Below, in pieces: positions 25,942-35,850 of a stretch of DNA of 52,615 nt (its first letter is position 1; each line of letters starts with the position of its first letter). Made by a program: the position numbers and the translations under genes. This DNA is from an uncultured Bacteroidales bacterium (GTDB lineage: Bacteria; Bacteroidota; Bacteroidia; Bacteroidales; P3): NCBI GenBank assembly GCA_900319865.1, contig ONQD01000030.1, positions 9,953 to 62,567 of the forward strand, given 5' to 3'. Below the pieces are notes generated by a model. It saw only the letters and a list, made by a program, of their open reading frames with translations, ran no database searches and was not told the DNA's origin.

Positions 25942-28029
25942 CTATTTCAGATATTTGTCGAACCAGTCGATGAAATTGCGGTGCCACAGGAGGCTGTTCT
26001 GGGGACGGAGGACCCAGTGGGTTTCGTCGGGGAAATAGAGGTAGCGGGCATCGAGGCCGCGGAGCTTGGCGGCGTTGTAGGCAGCCATACCCTGCGAAGC
26101 AACAATGCGGAAATCAAATTCGCTGTGGATGACGCAGAGGGGGGTGTTCCACTTGTCGACAAAGAGGTGGGGCGAGTTGGCATAGGAGTGGGCAGTTTTG
26201 GCATTCTTGACCCAGTAGGGGCCGCCGAGGTCCCAATTGGTGAACCAGTATTCCTCGGTTTCGAGGCATTGCTGTTCGAAATTGAACATGCCGTTGTGGG
26301 CAAGGAAAGCTTTGAAACGATGGTTCTCGTTGTGGCCTGCGAGCCAGTAGATGCTGTAGCCGCCGAAAGAGGCGCCACAAGCGCCGAGGCGTTCGGCATC
26401 GATTTGCGGGGTGTTCTTGGTGAAATAGTCGGCAGCGGTGATATAGTCTTTCATGCACTGTCCGCCATAGTCGCCACTAATCTCCTCGCACCAGGCAGTG
26501 CCGAAGCCGGGACATCCGCGGCGGTTGGGGGCTATGATGAAATAGCCGGCGCCGCTCATGATTTCGAAGTTCCAGCGGGTGCTCCAGAACTGGCTGACCA
26601 TGCTCTGGGGACCGCCTTCGCAATAGAGGAGAGCGGGATAGGTGCGGGTGCTGTCGTAGTCGTAGGGATAGATGAGCCATACAAGCATTTCCTTGCCGTC
26701 GGAAGTGGGAATCCAATGCTCTTCGGTGCGGCCCATGCGCACTTGGCTGAGCACTTCGGTATTGATGGCGGTGAGCTGCTGGCCTTTCTGCTCCTTGCCG
26801 TCGATGGTGTAGTGGAAAATTTCGGAGGGGTGCTGCATGCTCACCTCGTTGGCATAGATGTCACGGCCCTTGATGATGAAGCCATTGATGTTGTGACAAT
26901 CCTTGGTGACCATCTGGATTTCCTTGGTGTTGACATCGAAAGAGAATATTTCGTCGGTGCCGCGATACATGACCACAGCAAGGAGGTGGCTGTCATCATC
27001 GGTCCAGCTGATGCCGCTCACACCATAGTCGAAGTCGGCGGTGTAGTCGGTGAGAGACTTGGAGTTGAAGTCGTAGACCATGAGACGGAGTTTGTCGCTT
27101 TCGTATCCGTCGTGTTCCATGCTCTCCCAAGCAAGTTTGGAGCCGTCGTGGCTGAACACAGGATTCTGGTCGTAGCCCATAATGCCTTTGCTGATGGTGT
27201 CGGTGGCGCCGGTGGCGATGGTATAGACATAGATGTCGCTATTGGTGCTGAGGGCGTAGTCCTTGCCAGTTTTCATGCGGCAGGTGTAGGCGATGCGCTG
27301 ACCGTCGGGCGAGAAGTTGAACTGTTCAACACCACCCCAGGGACGCATAGGGCACTCGAAAGGTTGATTGCCGATGATGTCGACAGCGGCCTCGATGTTG
27401 ATGGATTTGTCGCTGAGGTCGGCGAGGTAGATATGGGGGTATTCGTCCACCCAGTTGTCCCAGTGGCGATACATAAGGTCTTCGTTGATGCGGCCTGTAC
27501 ATTTGTCAAGACCTGCAAAGAGTTTGTCGATGTCGGCAGGACGTTTGACGGGGATGTCGCTGATGTAGATGATGCGGATGCCGTCGGGCGAGACCTTGAA
27601 GCCTTCCAAGCCGGTCTCGATGGTGGCGAGAACCTTCTCGGACTTTTTATCGACGTCCATGCGGACAATGTCGTTGCCACGGGCGTAGAGGATTGTAGTC
27701 TCATTGACCCACACGGGATTGAACTCGTTGGCGGAAGTGTTGGTAAGGCGGATAGCCTGCACAGAGCCGTCGGTGGGGATGAGATAGAGCTCGGCATTGC
27801 CTTTGTTCTGGGCCATATCGTAGTAGGTGTTGGCATAGACAATGCGTTTGCCGTCGGGGCTAACATCGTATTCGCCCATCTTGCCAAGGCCCCACATCAC
27901 CTCGGGGGTGAAACGGCCGTTTTCTACATTCACTACAGGTTTCCCGATAATGTTTTCGGCATCCTGTTTCTGTTTACAGCCAGTCAAAACAAGAACGGCT
28001 GCAGTCAAAAGGAGAATTGATTTCTTCAT
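25942..28029 (-). CDS. S9 family dipeptidyl-peptidase (DPP5-like) lipoprotein
   Basis: Serine peptidase of family S9 with a beta-propeller (WD40/TolB-like repeats such as SPDGKRIVYA and SPDGIRIIYIS) and a C-terminal hydrolase. Catalytic residues, numbered from this start: Ser 554 in GASFGGY, Asp 639 in SEFDFRI and His 671 in DETHWVL. The ETHWVL ending resembles bacterial DPP5, which removes dipeptides with hydrophobic P1 residues. The start was placed at 28029 (MKKSILLL), not the longer frame at 28086, because this gives a proper lipoprotein signal (LTGC, Cys 18; 695 residues). It complements the DPP4-like enzyme nearby and fits peptide-fermenting metabolism. Confidence 0.9.
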   Translation of the reverse strand: MKKSILLLTAAVLVLTGCKQKQDAENIIGKPVVNVENGRFTPEVMWGLGKMGEYDVSPDGKRIVYANTYYDMAQNKGNAELYLIPTDGSVQAIRLTNTSANEFNPVWVNETTILYARGNDIVRMDVDKKSEKVLATIETGLEGFKVSPDGIRIIYISDIPVKRPADIDKLFAGLDKCTGRINEDLMYRHWDNWVDEYPHIYLADLSDKSINIEAAVDIIGNQPFECPMRPWGGVEQFNFSPDGQRIAYTCRMKTGKDYALSTNSDIYVYTIATGATDTISKGIMGYDQNPVFSHDGSKLAWESMEHDGYESDKLRLMVYDFNSKSLTDYTADFDYGVSGISWTDDDSHLLAVVMYRGTDEIFSFDVNTKEIQMVTKDCHNINGFIIKGRDIYANEVSMQHPSEIFHYTIDGKEQKGQQLTAINTEVLSQVRMGRTEEHWIPTSDGKEMLVWLIYPYDYDSTRTYPALLYCEGGPQSMVSQFWSTRWNFEIMSGAGYFIIAPNRRGCPGFGTAWCEEISGDYGGQCMKDYITAADYFTKNTPQIDAERLGACGASFGGYSIYWLAGHNENHRFKAFLAHNGMFNFEQQCLETEEYWFTNWDLGGPYWVKNAKTAHSYANSPHLFVDKWNTPLCVIHSEFDFRIVASQGMAAYNAAKLRGLDARYLYFPDETHWVLRPQNSLLWHRNFIDWFDKYLK

Positions 28030-28075
28030 ATAGATGATAGTTACATTAAATAATCGTTGAGCGTCATTATTTTTG

Positions 28076-28083
28076 CAAAAATA
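28076..28083 (-). promoter_or_regulatory. -7 element of the DPP5-like gene
   Basis: Minus-strand TATTTTTG, 46 nt before the chosen start; the -33 region is T-rich but has no clear TTTG. It is divergent from the + strand element at 28137. Confidence 0.55.
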
Positions 28084-28136
28084 CAACTTTTTTCCATTAT
28101 AGAGAAAAAAACTTATTTATATTCATGGAAAAATAG

Positions 28137-28144
28137 TATTTTTG
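28137..28144 (+). promoter_or_regulatory. -7 element of the nrnA operon
   Basis: TATTTTTG matches TAnnTTTG, 31 nt before the nrnA start; no good TTTG -33 box is seen at the expected distance. Confidence 0.55.
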
Positions 28145-28175
28145 CAATTCGAAAGAAGCATCAGTAAAAGTACAA

Positions 28176-29225
28176 ATGTACGCAAAAGAATTTGATAGTC
28201 AAAGCATAGAAGCGTTTCACCATTTTATGGGTGAAGCGCGAATTATTGTGCTTACCTCCCACATGAACGCCGATGGCGACGCTTGTGGAAGCGTGCTGGG
28301 CATGGCCCGGATGCTGGACCATGCTGTCCCTGCCGGGACTAGAATTGTGCCGATGCTTCCAAACGGATGCCCCAACAATTTCACCTGGATGCCGGGAAGT
28401 GACCGAATCATGAATGGAGACACGGAGCCCGAAAGGTGTGCCGAGGTGATAGCGAAGGCCGATTTGATTATTGGCATGGACATCAGTTCGCTGTCACGCA
28501 CCGACCATCTGCAGGAGGCATTGGAACAGGCAAAATGCAGGAAAGTGTTGATAGACCATCACCGGAATCCGGCAATAGAGCAATTTGACGTTGTATTTTC
28601 CGACTACACTATTTCGAGCACATGCGAATTGGTGCTGTGGTTGTCGCAAGCCCTGTGGGGAGGTAAATATATGGACCGCGAAACGGCCACATGCCTCTAC
28701 ACCGGCTTACGGACAGACACCGGTGGATTTGCCTTCAGCTGCGACCAGCCCAGTTGTTTCGAGGCTGCATCGGTGCTGGTGGGATACGACATACAGCCGG
28801 CTGAAATCCACAACCGTATAGTGAACACCTTTACTTGCAACCGGATGCAGTTCTATGGTTATGCACTGAGCCAACGGCTACAGATATACAAGGAAAAGAG
28901 AGTGGCCTTGTTTGCCTTCTCGCTCGAGGACCAAAAGCAATTCGGTGTGGGCGGAGAGGACATGGAAGGGCTTGTGAACTACACCTTGATGATGAAAGAC
29001 ATAGAGCTGGGGGCACTGCTGCGCGAAGAGGCCGGGAGGACAAAGGTGTCGCTTCGGGCGAAGTATGATATAGACGTCAACCAACTGGCTCAACAGCTGG
29101 GCGGCGGCGGACACAAGAAAGCATCGGGAGCCACATGCTACATGTCGTTTGACGACACATTGCAAGCTGTGTGCAAACTGCTGAATATTGAAAACGAACA
29201 ACCCTATCAATGCGCCACTGCCTGA
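28176..29225 (+). CDS. nrnA: DHH/DHHA1 phosphoesterase, NrnA-type oligoribonuclease/pAp phosphatase
   Basis: Cytoplasmic phosphoesterase of the DHH superfamily, 349 residues, the NrnA length. NrnA degrades nanoRNA and dephosphorylates pAp. The first metal motif is HMNADGDACGS (about 29-39), the signature IDHHRNP has D127-H128-H129, and the C-terminal DHHA1 domain has GGGGHKKASGA. Its stop overlaps the next start (TGATG), forming an operon with the two FKBP lipoproteins. Confidence 0.9.
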   Translation: MYAKEFDSQSIEAFHHFMGEARIIVLTSHMNADGDACGSVLGMARMLDHAVPAGTRIVPMLPNGCPNNFTWMPGSDRIMNGDTEPERCAEVIAKADLIIGMDISSLSRTDHLQEALEQAKCRKVLIDHHRNPAIEQFDVVFSDYTISSTCELVLWLSQALWGGKYMDRETATCLYTGLRTDTGGFAFSCDQPSCFEAASVLVGYDIQPAEIHNRIVNTFTCNRMQFYGYALSQRLQIYKEKRVALFAFSLEDQKQFGVGGEDMEGLVNYTLMMKDIELGALLREEAGRTKVSLRAKYDIDVNQLAQQLGGGGHKKASGATCYMSFDDTLQAVCKLLNIENEQPYQCATA

Positions 29226-29806
29226 TGAAACGTTATTTCCACATAGCAATAATCTCATTGGCCTGCTGTCTGGCAGCAGCGTGTGGCGACAATACCCCTG
29301 TGGTAGAGTTGACTCAGGACAACAGCACGTTGGTGAAAGAAAACATGATAAACGCCAACCGGGTGGTGATACAGTCGGAGGCGACCCAGATAGAGAGTTA
29401 TGTGAACCGCCGGGGATGGGAAATGAAACCGCTGCCGTGCGGAGCATTGTATTGGCAGACAGTGTCGGGACAAGGACCCGCCATCAACCCCGAAGACACA
29501 GTGGTGGTGACCTACAGGCTTGAGGCACTGGACGGCACCCCCTTCTACACCAATCAGCGCGACACGCTGGTGGTGGGGCGCAGGCATGTAACTGTAGCCC
29601 TGGACGATATACTGCAACAACTGCACTATGGCAGCCAAGCGTGGATGATAGCACCCTCGAACACAGCATACGGAGTGGTAGGCGACGGGGACCGGGTGCC
29701 GTCGCGAACAGTGATAGTATACAATATTAAAGATATACAGAAAAGCAAGAAAGTCCCTTCCAAAGGCAAATCAACCTCGATGGGCCTATTGGGCGAGAAC
29801 AAATAA
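29225..29806 (+). CDS. FKBP-type peptidyl-prolyl isomerase lipoprotein (GldI-like)
   Basis: Lipoprotein of 193 residues (lipobox AAAC, Cys 20). The C-terminal half (about 85-180) is an FKBP domain containing NPEDTVVVTYRLEALDG, GSQAWMIAPSNTAYG and a final VIVYNI strand. It resembles the GldI-type lipoprotein PPIases of Bacteroidetes, which help fold envelope proteins. The start at 29225 overlaps the nrnA stop by one base and gives the clean lipoprotein signal; the longer start at 29210 does not. Confidence 0.85.
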   Translation: MKRYFHIAIISLACCLAAACGDNTPVVELTQDNSTLVKENMINANRVVIQSEATQIESYVNRRGWEMKPLPCGALYWQTVSGQGPAINPEDTVVVTYRLEALDGTPFYTNQRDTLVVGRRHVTVALDDILQQLHYGSQAWMIAPSNTAYGVVGDGDRVPSRTVIVYNIKDIQKSKKVPSKGKSTSMGLLGENK

Positions 29807-29853
29807 GAGAAAGCAGATAAATAGAAAATAAACATATAAATTATTAAACAACA

Positions 29854-30768
29854 ATGAAAAAAGTCTTATTAATTGCCACTATGGCATTGACATGCACCGT
29901 TATGATGACGGCTTGCAACTCCAACAAATTCAAACAAGCCGAAGGCGGCCTGTTATATAGATTCGAGACCACCAATCCCGAAGGTGAACAGCCCAAGGTG
30001 GGGGACGTTCTGGTAGGTGAATTGTTGCTCCGCCTTGACGACGATACCCTTTTCACCAATGTGGGTACCCCCGACCGCATTTTCCAAGTGTCTGAGAGCC
30101 CTGCTTTCAGAGGCGACATTCAGGAAGGCTTCTTAATGATGCACACTGGCGACAAGGCCATCTTCAAGATTCCTGCCGACTCGGTGGCTAAATTCGTTCC
30201 GCTGGAACAGATGCCTCCCAAATATGAGAAGGATAAAGGCCAGTATTTCTTATATGAAATCACTTTGAATGAAATTGTCACCAAAGAGGAACTCGCTCAG
30301 GAGAACGCCAATTTCGTTGAAGAGATGAACAAGCGCAAAGATGAAGAGGCTGCCACTCTGGCTCAGTACATTTCCGACAACAAAATCACCGCAAAGCCCA
30401 CCAAATCCGGCCTCTACATCATTGTGAACAAGAAAGGAAGCGGCCCGAAGGTTGAAAACGGCAAAGAAGTATCGGTGAACTATACCGGCCGTCTGCTGGA
30501 CGGTACCTTGTTCGACACCAGCCGTGAGCAGGATGCCCGCGAAGCCAACAAAGTGCAGAAAGGCCGTACTTATGAGCCCATGACCTATGTTGTTGGTGCC
30601 CAGCCCATGATTAAAGGATGGGACGAAGGCATTATGGGTCAGACCGAAGGTAGCGACATCACCCTGATTATGCCCTCCGAACTTGCCTATGGCGCCCGTG
30701 GAGCTGGAAAAGACATCCTCCCCTACAGCCCGCTGGTGTTCAACCTGACTATCGAATCTGTTAAATAA
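29854..30768 (+). CDS. FKBP-type peptidyl-prolyl isomerase lipoprotein (two-domain)
   Basis: Lipoprotein of 304 residues (lipobox MTAC, Cys 21). The N-terminal region (about 30-150) looks like a degenerate FKBP-like domain with a helical linker rich in Glu/Lys. The C-terminal domain (about 185-304) is a canonical FKBP: VSVNYTGRLLDGTLFDTS, PMIKGWDEGI and PSELAYGARG. It probably folds periplasmic or outer-membrane proteins. It follows the previous FKBP gene by 47 nt and is closed by the terminator at 30791. Confidence 0.9.
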   Translation: MKKVLLIATMALTCTVMMTACNSNKFKQAEGGLLYRFETTNPEGEQPKVGDVLVGELLLRLDDDTLFTNVGTPDRIFQVSESPAFRGDIQEGFLMMHTGDKAIFKIPADSVAKFVPLEQMPPKYEKDKGQYFLYEITLNEIVTKEELAQENANFVEEMNKRKDEEAATLAQYISDNKITAKPTKSGLYIIVNKKGSGPKVENGKEVSVNYTGRLLDGTLFDTSREQDAREANKVQKGRTYEPMTYVVGAQPMIKGWDEGIMGQTEGSDITLIMPSELAYGARGAGKDILPYSPLVFNLTIESVK

Positions 30769-30790
30769 TCAAATTATTGCATTATAGACG

Positions 30791-30832
30791 ATGGATTGTC
30801 TGGAAGAGGTAATCGACCAGACAATCCATTTG
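30791..30832 (+). terminator. Terminator after the FKBP lipoprotein genes
   Basis: Perfect 13-bp stem ATGGATTGTCTGG (30791-30803) with CCAGACAATCCAT (30817-30829); only a short TT follows. Confidence 0.7.
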
Positions 30833-30892
30833 CCATAATAATAAACTGCATAAAATACCTAATAATACTTTCACAAAACTGTAATTACTAGC

Positions 30893-31456
30893 ATGAAGAA
30901 TATTGTGATATTTGGAGCCCCCGGTGCTGGCAAAGGCACTCAGAGCGATTATATAGTGGAGCGTTATGGCCTCACCCACATTTCGACAGGCGATCTGCTC
31001 CGTAAGGAAATAGCCGACCAGACAGAACTGGGCAAAAGAATAAAAAGCATTATGGATGCCGGTCAGCTAGTGAGCGACGACATAGTGATAGAAATGATAG
31101 ACAACGCCATAGGCCGCGACACCAAGGGTATACTGTTTGATGGTTTCCCCCGCAACGTGGCACAGGCCGAGGTGCTGGACCAACTGCTTGCCAAACATGG
31201 TAGAACCCTTACCTGCATGGTGCGACTGGATGTGCCCCGCGAAGAGTTGATAAGACGCATGCTGGAACGTGCCAAGACAAGCGGCCGCAGTGACGACAAC
31301 GAGGAGACTATAAAACACCGGCTTGTGGAATACGAGAACAAGACGCTCCCCGTGGCTGCATATTACAACAAGCAGGGAAAAGAACTGAAGATAAACGGAT
31401 TGGGCGACATCAAGCGGATTTCGGAAGATATAGCCCATGCAATCGACAGCATCTGA
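30893..31456 (+). CDS. adk: Adenylate kinase
   Basis: Converts ATP + AMP to two ADP in the cytoplasm. It is 187 residues, the short-lid bacterial form. The P-loop is FGAPGAGKGT (about 7-16), followed by HISTGDLLRKEI for AMP binding and LFDGFPRNVAQAE. The lid is short (ERAKTSGRSDDNEET) and lacks the four-Cys zinc finger of long forms. It lies between a terminator and obg. Confidence 0.96.
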   Translation: MKNIVIFGAPGAGKGTQSDYIVERYGLTHISTGDLLRKEIADQTELGKRIKSIMDAGQLVSDDIVIEMIDNAIGRDTKGILFDGFPRNVAQAEVLDQLLAKHGRTLTCMVRLDVPREELIRRMLERAKTSGRSDDNEETIKHRLVEYENKTLPVAAYYNKQGKELKINGLGDIKRISEDIAHAIDSI

Positions 31457-31569
31457 TAGAGACACTGCCTGTTGCACCAAAGTGACAGAATTCTGAGCCC
31501 TGTAGCGACAATAGCAATAAGACGATACAACACAATTGACAGAATATCCAAACCAGGAGGGAAAAGACT

Positions 31570-32565
31570 ATGACTTCGAATTTCGTTGACTATGTGAAGA
31601 TACTTGTCCGCTCAGGCAAAGGCGGGGCAGGATCGGCACATCTGCTCCGAGTAAAATACAATGCCAAAGCCGGCCCGGACGGTGGCGACGGAGGCAGAGG
31701 CGGACATGTGATATTGCGAGGAAACAGCCAGCGGTGGACGCTTATCCACCTGAAATACACCAAGCATGTGTTTGCCGAGAACGGACAGAATGGCGGCGAG
31801 AACCTCCGAACGGGGCGCATGGGTGCCGACCAGATTTTGGAGGTGCCGCTGGGATGTGTGTGCCGCGATGCCGAAACCGGCGAGATACTGGGCGAGGTGA
31901 CCGAAGATGGCGAGGAGCTGATAATAGCAAAAGGCGGGCGAGGCGGCTACGGAAACGACCACTTCAAATCGCCCACCAACCAAACTCCCCGTTACGCACA
32001 ACCCGGTGAGCCAGCTGTGGAACGTTGGGTGATTATTGAGTTGAAAGTGTTGGCAGACGTAGGGTTGGTTGGATTTCCCAATGCCGGTAAATCGACATTT
32101 CTGAGCGTGGTATCGGCCGCAAGACCAGAAATAGCCGACTATCCGTTTACCACTATCGTTCCCAATTTGGGTATTGTGAAATATCATGACGACCAGTCTT
32201 TCTGCATTGCCGACATCCCAGGAATCATCGAAGGTGCCAGCGAGGGAAAGGGGTTGGGACTGCGTTTTCTGCGTCACATAGAAAGGAATTCAATCCTGCT
32301 TTTCATGGTGAGTTGTGAGCAACTGGACATAGAGAAAGAATATAACATTCTGCTTGAGGAGTTGCGACGCTACAACCCCGAATTGCTCGACAAGCAACGC
32401 CTATTGGCAGTTACCAAGAGTGACATTATAGATGACGTAATGATGCAACAACTTCAGGCCCATCTGCCTAAAGATGTGGAAACAATTTTCATTTCGTCGG
32501 TGACAGGGCTCAATATTCCAGAGTTGAAAGACATGTTGTTCAGGAAACTGAACGAAACGATTTGA
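31570..32565 (+). CDS. obg: Obg/CgtA family GTPase
   Basis: Essential ribosome-assembly and stress GTPase, 331 residues. The glycine-rich Obg fold is at 1-158 ([36 protein letters not shown]). The G domain starts with G1 GFPNAGKST (G168), then the DYPFTTI switch, G3 DIPGIIEGA and G4 TKSD. The long third domain seen in some Gram-positive Obg proteins is absent, as usual outside Firmicutes. The next gene begins one base after its stop. Confidence 0.96.
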   Translation: MTSNFVDYVKILVRSGKGGAGSAHLLRVKYNAKAGPDGGDGGRGGHVILRGNSQRWTLIHLKYTKHVFAENGQNGGENLRTGRMGADQILEVPLGCVCRDAETGEILGEVTEDGEELIIAKGGRGGYGNDHFKSPTNQTPRYAQPGEPAVERWVIIELKVLADVGLVGFPNAGKSTFLSVVSAARPEIADYPFTTIVPNLGIVKYHDDQSFCIADIPGIIEGASEGKGLGLRFLRHIERNSILLFMVSCEQLDIEKEYNILLEELRRYNPELLDKQRLLAVTKSDIIDDVMMQQLQAHLPKDVETIFISSVTGLNIPELKDMLFRKLNETI

Positions 32566-32566
32566 C

Positions 32567-33154
32567 ATGGAATCCATCGACACACAGGTTTTCTATTGGA
32601 TAAACCACCATCACAGCCCACTTGCCGACCATGTGCTATGGATAGCAAGTCAGGGGTGGTCGTGGGCCATAGTGCTGGTGGCGGTAATCTGTGCTGTGAC
32701 ATTGCGTAAAGAGCCACGCCGCTGGTGGGTGGTAATGATAGGGATTGTGTTATGTTTTCTGCTTTCTGACAGGATATCGGTGATGGTATTCAAGGATGTC
32801 TTCTGCCGGTTGCGTCCCTGCCATGCCCTCGACAGCGTGAGAATGTACAACACCTCATGCGGCGGGTTGTATGGATTTGTATCGTCCCATGCAGCCAACG
32901 TCTGTGCGTTGGCTATGTTTTTCACCCTGCGGTACCGCAAAAAGCTGCAGCCACGATGGGTATTGCCCGTACTGATGTTTGGGTGGGCAGCTTTGGTCTG
33001 CTATTCCAGACCCTACCTTGGCAAACATTATCCAGGAGACGTGGTGTGCGGAGGATTGCTCGGAATCGTTGTGGGCACCATCGTTTTTTTTATCATGCAA
33101 TTTATTGAAAATAAGTATACATCCATTGTGGAGCGAAAAAAAAATGCACAATAA
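32567..33154 (+). CDS. PAP2-superfamily membrane phosphatase
   Basis: Integral membrane phosphatase of the PAP2 (type 2 phosphatidic acid phosphatase) superfamily, 195 residues with about five or six transmembrane segments. The three-part active site is visible: KDVFCRLRPCH, GFVSSHAANV and SRPYLGKHYPGDVVCG, with catalytic His residues in the last two. Likely substrates are undecaprenyl pyrophosphate or phosphatidylglycerol phosphate. It starts one base after obg and is probably co-transcribed with it. Confidence 0.88.
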   Translation: MESIDTQVFYWINHHHSPLADHVLWIASQGWSWAIVLVAVICAVTLRKEPRRWWVVMIGIVLCFLLSDRISVMVFKDVFCRLRPCHALDSVRMYNTSCGGLYGFVSSHAANVCALAMFFTLRYRKKLQPRWVLPVLMFGWAALVCYSRPYLGKHYPGDVVCGGLLGIVVGTIVFFIMQFIENKYTSIVERKKNAQ

Positions 33155-33218
33155 TGAAACATTTTTCTGTTTTTTGCGTTTATACGAATGTGCTTACTTA
33201 TTTCAAAGATGTATTTGA

Positions 33219-33253
33219 CGGGGCGTCTCCAACCGGGGACGTTCTCGTTTTAT
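33219..33253 (+). terminator. Probable terminator after the PAP2 gene
   Basis: Imperfect hairpin around GGCGTCTCC-AACC-GGGGACGTT (33222-33243, with G-T pairs), then CTCGTTTTAT. The stem is weak, so confidence is modest. Confidence 0.45.
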
Positions 33254-33289
33254 AAATAGCTCAATAAAACAAGAAAAAAGAATACCATC

Positions 33290-33802
33290 ATGACACTTTT
33301 AGACATCATTCTGGCCATTCCGCTATGCTTCTTCCTATACAAGGGATGGACCCGAGGACTAATATTCGAAACCACTTCGCTGGCCGGAATAGTGGGAGGT
33401 TGCTGGGCAGCCACACATTTTTCCACATGGGTGGCCGAAGCGCTACACCTGACAGGCGACTGGTCGGTTCTGCTTGCCTTTTTCATCACCTTTATCGGAG
33501 TGGTGGTGGCAGCATACTTTTTGAGCAAAGTGATGGAAGGCTTCTTTAAATTGGTCAAAGCAGAATTTGTCAACAAAGTGTTTGGTTCTTTTATCGGAAT
33601 GATAAAATGTCTTTGTATACTGGGCGTTCTGCTTAATTTCGTGATGCTCATCGACAAAAACGAAATCATTATCACCCCGAAGACCCAGCAGGAAAGTGTG
33701 CTTTTTAAACCTGCTTACAAGGTGGGCAACAGCCTGATTGGTTCACTGCGAACCTATATTCAGGAACAGAAGAACAACACAGAAGAGGAACAAAAGGCTT
33801 AA
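33290..33802 (+). CDS. CvpA family membrane protein
   Basis: A 170-residue inner-membrane protein with four hydrophobic helices (about 5-22, 28-46, 58-80 and 98-120). The N-terminal LLDIILAIPLCFFLYKGWTR-type pattern and the Gly-containing helices fit the CvpA family (colicin V production accessory protein). Family members in other bacteria are linked to envelope stress resistance. It starts a tightly spaced group with the dus gene 11 nt downstream. Confidence 0.85.
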   Translation: MTLLDIILAIPLCFFLYKGWTRGLIFETTSLAGIVGGCWAATHFSTWVAEALHLTGDWSVLLAFFITFIGVVVAAYFLSKVMEGFFKLVKAEFVNKVFGSFIGMIKCLCILGVLLNFVMLIDKNEIIITPKTQQESVLFKPAYKVGNSLIGSLRTYIQEQKNNTEEEQKA

Positions 33803-33813
33803 CACACACTGCA

Positions 33814-34752
33814 ATGCTGATATTGGCACCCATGCAAGGGCTCACAGAGCTGTTGTTCCGGAAGGCTTATTATAAATGTTTTCCCAATGCATTGGACTAT
33901 GCCATTTCCCCATTCCTTTCACTCACCCACGGCAACCTCTCCGAAGCGTGGAAAAAGATAGACGACGTGATTCCGCAGGCCAACCTTGGCTCCATGCCTG
34001 TGATACCTCAAATACTGGGTAAAGAGCCCGCAGAATTTGTTGATTTGGCCAATCGTCTCTACGATATTGGTTACAAGGAAATAAATTGGAACATCGGCTG
34101 CCCCATGAGGAAAATCACAGCCAAACACCGAGGCAGCGGAATACTTCCCTACCCCGATGAGGTAAAAGCCATACTGGACACCATAATCCCACAATTGCGG
34201 CCGTCGCTAAGCGTAAAGATGAGACTTGGACTGTATAATGCAGACGAGATATTCAAACTCATACCTATTCTCAACGACTATCCTCTAAACAATATCACCA
34301 TCCATCCCCGCACAGGTCGTCAACAATATAGCGGCCAGGTCGACCTAAACACTTTCGAGGAAGTTTTGCCCTTAATACACCATAAGGTAATATATAACGG
34401 CGATATTTGCACCCTTGGCGACTACCACAGAATTCACCAACGGTTTCCCGATATCGAGGATTTCATGATAGGACGTGGTGTGCTTTTCGACCCTCTTCTC
34501 CCGCTCAAGATAAAAAGCGACAGCACAAACGTAGACGACCCTTCAGCCCCGATGAAGTTCATCCTCACATTGCTCGACGCAATCAACCAACTACCCATTC
34601 CAGAAGTGAGCAAAATGCGCAAAACCAAGGAATACTGGTGTCTGCAACGGCGCAGTCTCCCCATCACTGAGCATCAATCACTCACGGTGCTCCATGCCCA
34701 AACTCCGGAGGACACTCGCACCGAATTGCTCAAGATTATCCACAATTTATAA
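33814..34752 (+). CDS. tRNA-dihydrouridine synthase
   Basis: FMN-dependent enzyme reducing uridine to dihydrouridine in the tRNA D-loop, 312 residues. The TIM-barrel signatures are LILAPMQGLTELLFR at the N-terminus, INWNIGCPMRK with catalytic Cys 96, SVKMRLG, ITIHPRTGRQQYSG and the phosphate-binding DFMIGRGVLFDP. The subfamily (DusA, B or C) cannot be set confidently. Confidence 0.92.
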   Translation: MLILAPMQGLTELLFRKAYYKCFPNALDYAISPFLSLTHGNLSEAWKKIDDVIPQANLGSMPVIPQILGKEPAEFVDLANRLYDIGYKEINWNIGCPMRKITAKHRGSGILPYPDEVKAILDTIIPQLRPSLSVKMRLGLYNADEIFKLIPILNDYPLNNITIHPRTGRQQYSGQVDLNTFEEVLPLIHHKVIYNGDICTLGDYHRIHQRFPDIEDFMIGRGVLFDPLLPLKIKSDSTNVDDPSAPMKFILTLLDAINQLPIPEVSKMRKTKEYWCLQRRSLPITEHQSLTVLHAQTPEDTRTELLKIIHNL

Positions 34753-34803
34753 AAAATTATCATCCCAACATAATAAAAAGCATTTTCCAGCGTTACAATT
34801 TTA

Positions 34804-35802
34804 ATGAAACGACAAGTACTATTTTTCATCCTCTTTCTCCCCGCCCTGCTCTCCTCTATGGGATGCAGCAACAATGGCAGTGTTGAGAACATGTCAAACG
34901 AAGAGATTCTAAAAGTCCTTGATGTCAAGATACACAAGCACCCCAAAGACGACAAACTCCTATACGACAGGGCAAAGATATACATGCAAATGAATCGTAT
35001 TAATGAAGCCATTGCCGACCTAACCCGCGCCGTGTCGCTCAATGGCAAGGAATACGATTATCACATGCTTTTGGGCGATGCCTACTTTGCCAATGGCGAT
35101 GTTGAGCACAGCTACAAGAGCCTCCAGGATGCACTCAATCTGAAACCCAACAGCCAAGAAGCTTACCTTAAACTGGGCGAAATAGCCTACTACAGCCGCG
35201 ACTACGACCGAGCTATGGACAACCTGAGCAAGGTGACCGCCAAAGACCCGCAGAACCGCACCGCGCTCTTTATGAAAGGCTTCATATATAAAGAAACGGG
35301 CGATACTGCCAACGCAGTGGTGTTGCTGCGCAAAGTGTGCGACCTTTATCCCGAATATGAACCAGCCTTCGAGGAACTGGGTATGCTGTATGCAAACCGT
35401 CACGACCCCTTGGCTCTCGAATACCTCAACACCGCCATCCGTCTTGAACCCCAAAACACAAATGCGCTCTACGGTCTTGCCATGTTCCATCAGGACTTAA
35501 ACCACATGGACCAAGCCGAAGAGATTTACAAGCAGATTCTCGACATCAACGACAACGACAAGCATGCATGGCACAACCGTGGCTATATCCAGCTTTTCAC
35601 CTATGGCGACTACGACCTCGCCATACAGTATTTTACACGGGCCATACAATGCGACAGCACCTTCATTGAAGCATGGACAAACCGCGGCTGCGCACAGGAA
35701 CTGAAAGGCAACAAATCCCTTGCCATTGATGACTTTCGTGCCGCGCTTGACCTAGACCACACATTTCAGCCTGCCATCGACGGCATGAACCGGAACAAAT
35801 AA
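34804..35802 (+). CDS. Tetratricopeptide-repeat lipoprotein
   Basis: Lipoprotein of 332 residues (lipobox SMGC, Cys 21) made of about eight TPR units from residue 50 to the end (for example YDRAKIYMQMNRINEAIADL, LKLGEIAYYSRDYDRAMDNL and AWHNRGYIQLFTYGDYDLAI). It should be a periplasmic or outer-membrane scaffold for protein complexes. It sits 51 nt after dus and 48 nt before pyrB; no functional link is evident. Confidence 0.88.
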   Translation: MKRQVLFFILFLPALLSSMGCSNNGSVENMSNEEILKVLDVKIHKHPKDDKLLYDRAKIYMQMNRINEAIADLTRAVSLNGKEYDYHMLLGDAYFANGDVEHSYKSLQDALNLKPNSQEAYLKLGEIAYYSRDYDRAMDNLSKVTAKDPQNRTALFMKGFIYKETGDTANAVVLLRKVCDLYPEYEPAFEELGMLYANRHDPLALEYLNTAIRLEPQNTNALYGLAMFHQDLNHMDQAEEIYKQILDINDNDKHAWHNRGYIQLFTYGDYDLAIQYFTRAIQCDSTFIEAWTNRGCAQELKGNKSLAIDDFRAALDLDHTFQPAIDGMNRNK

Positions 35803-35850
35803 CAAAGAATCAACACTCAACCGAAACAACAATATATCAATATTATTATC

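Noticed and set aside
25858-28020. 720-residue + strand open frame, and similar long antisense frames at 17099-18550, 18732-20423 and 20987-22648
   Set aside because: They run opposite to well-supported genes (DPP5-like, ppdK, pckA, DPP4-like) and have the Val/Gly/Phe/His-rich composition expected from the antisense of G/C-ending codons; no domains are visible.
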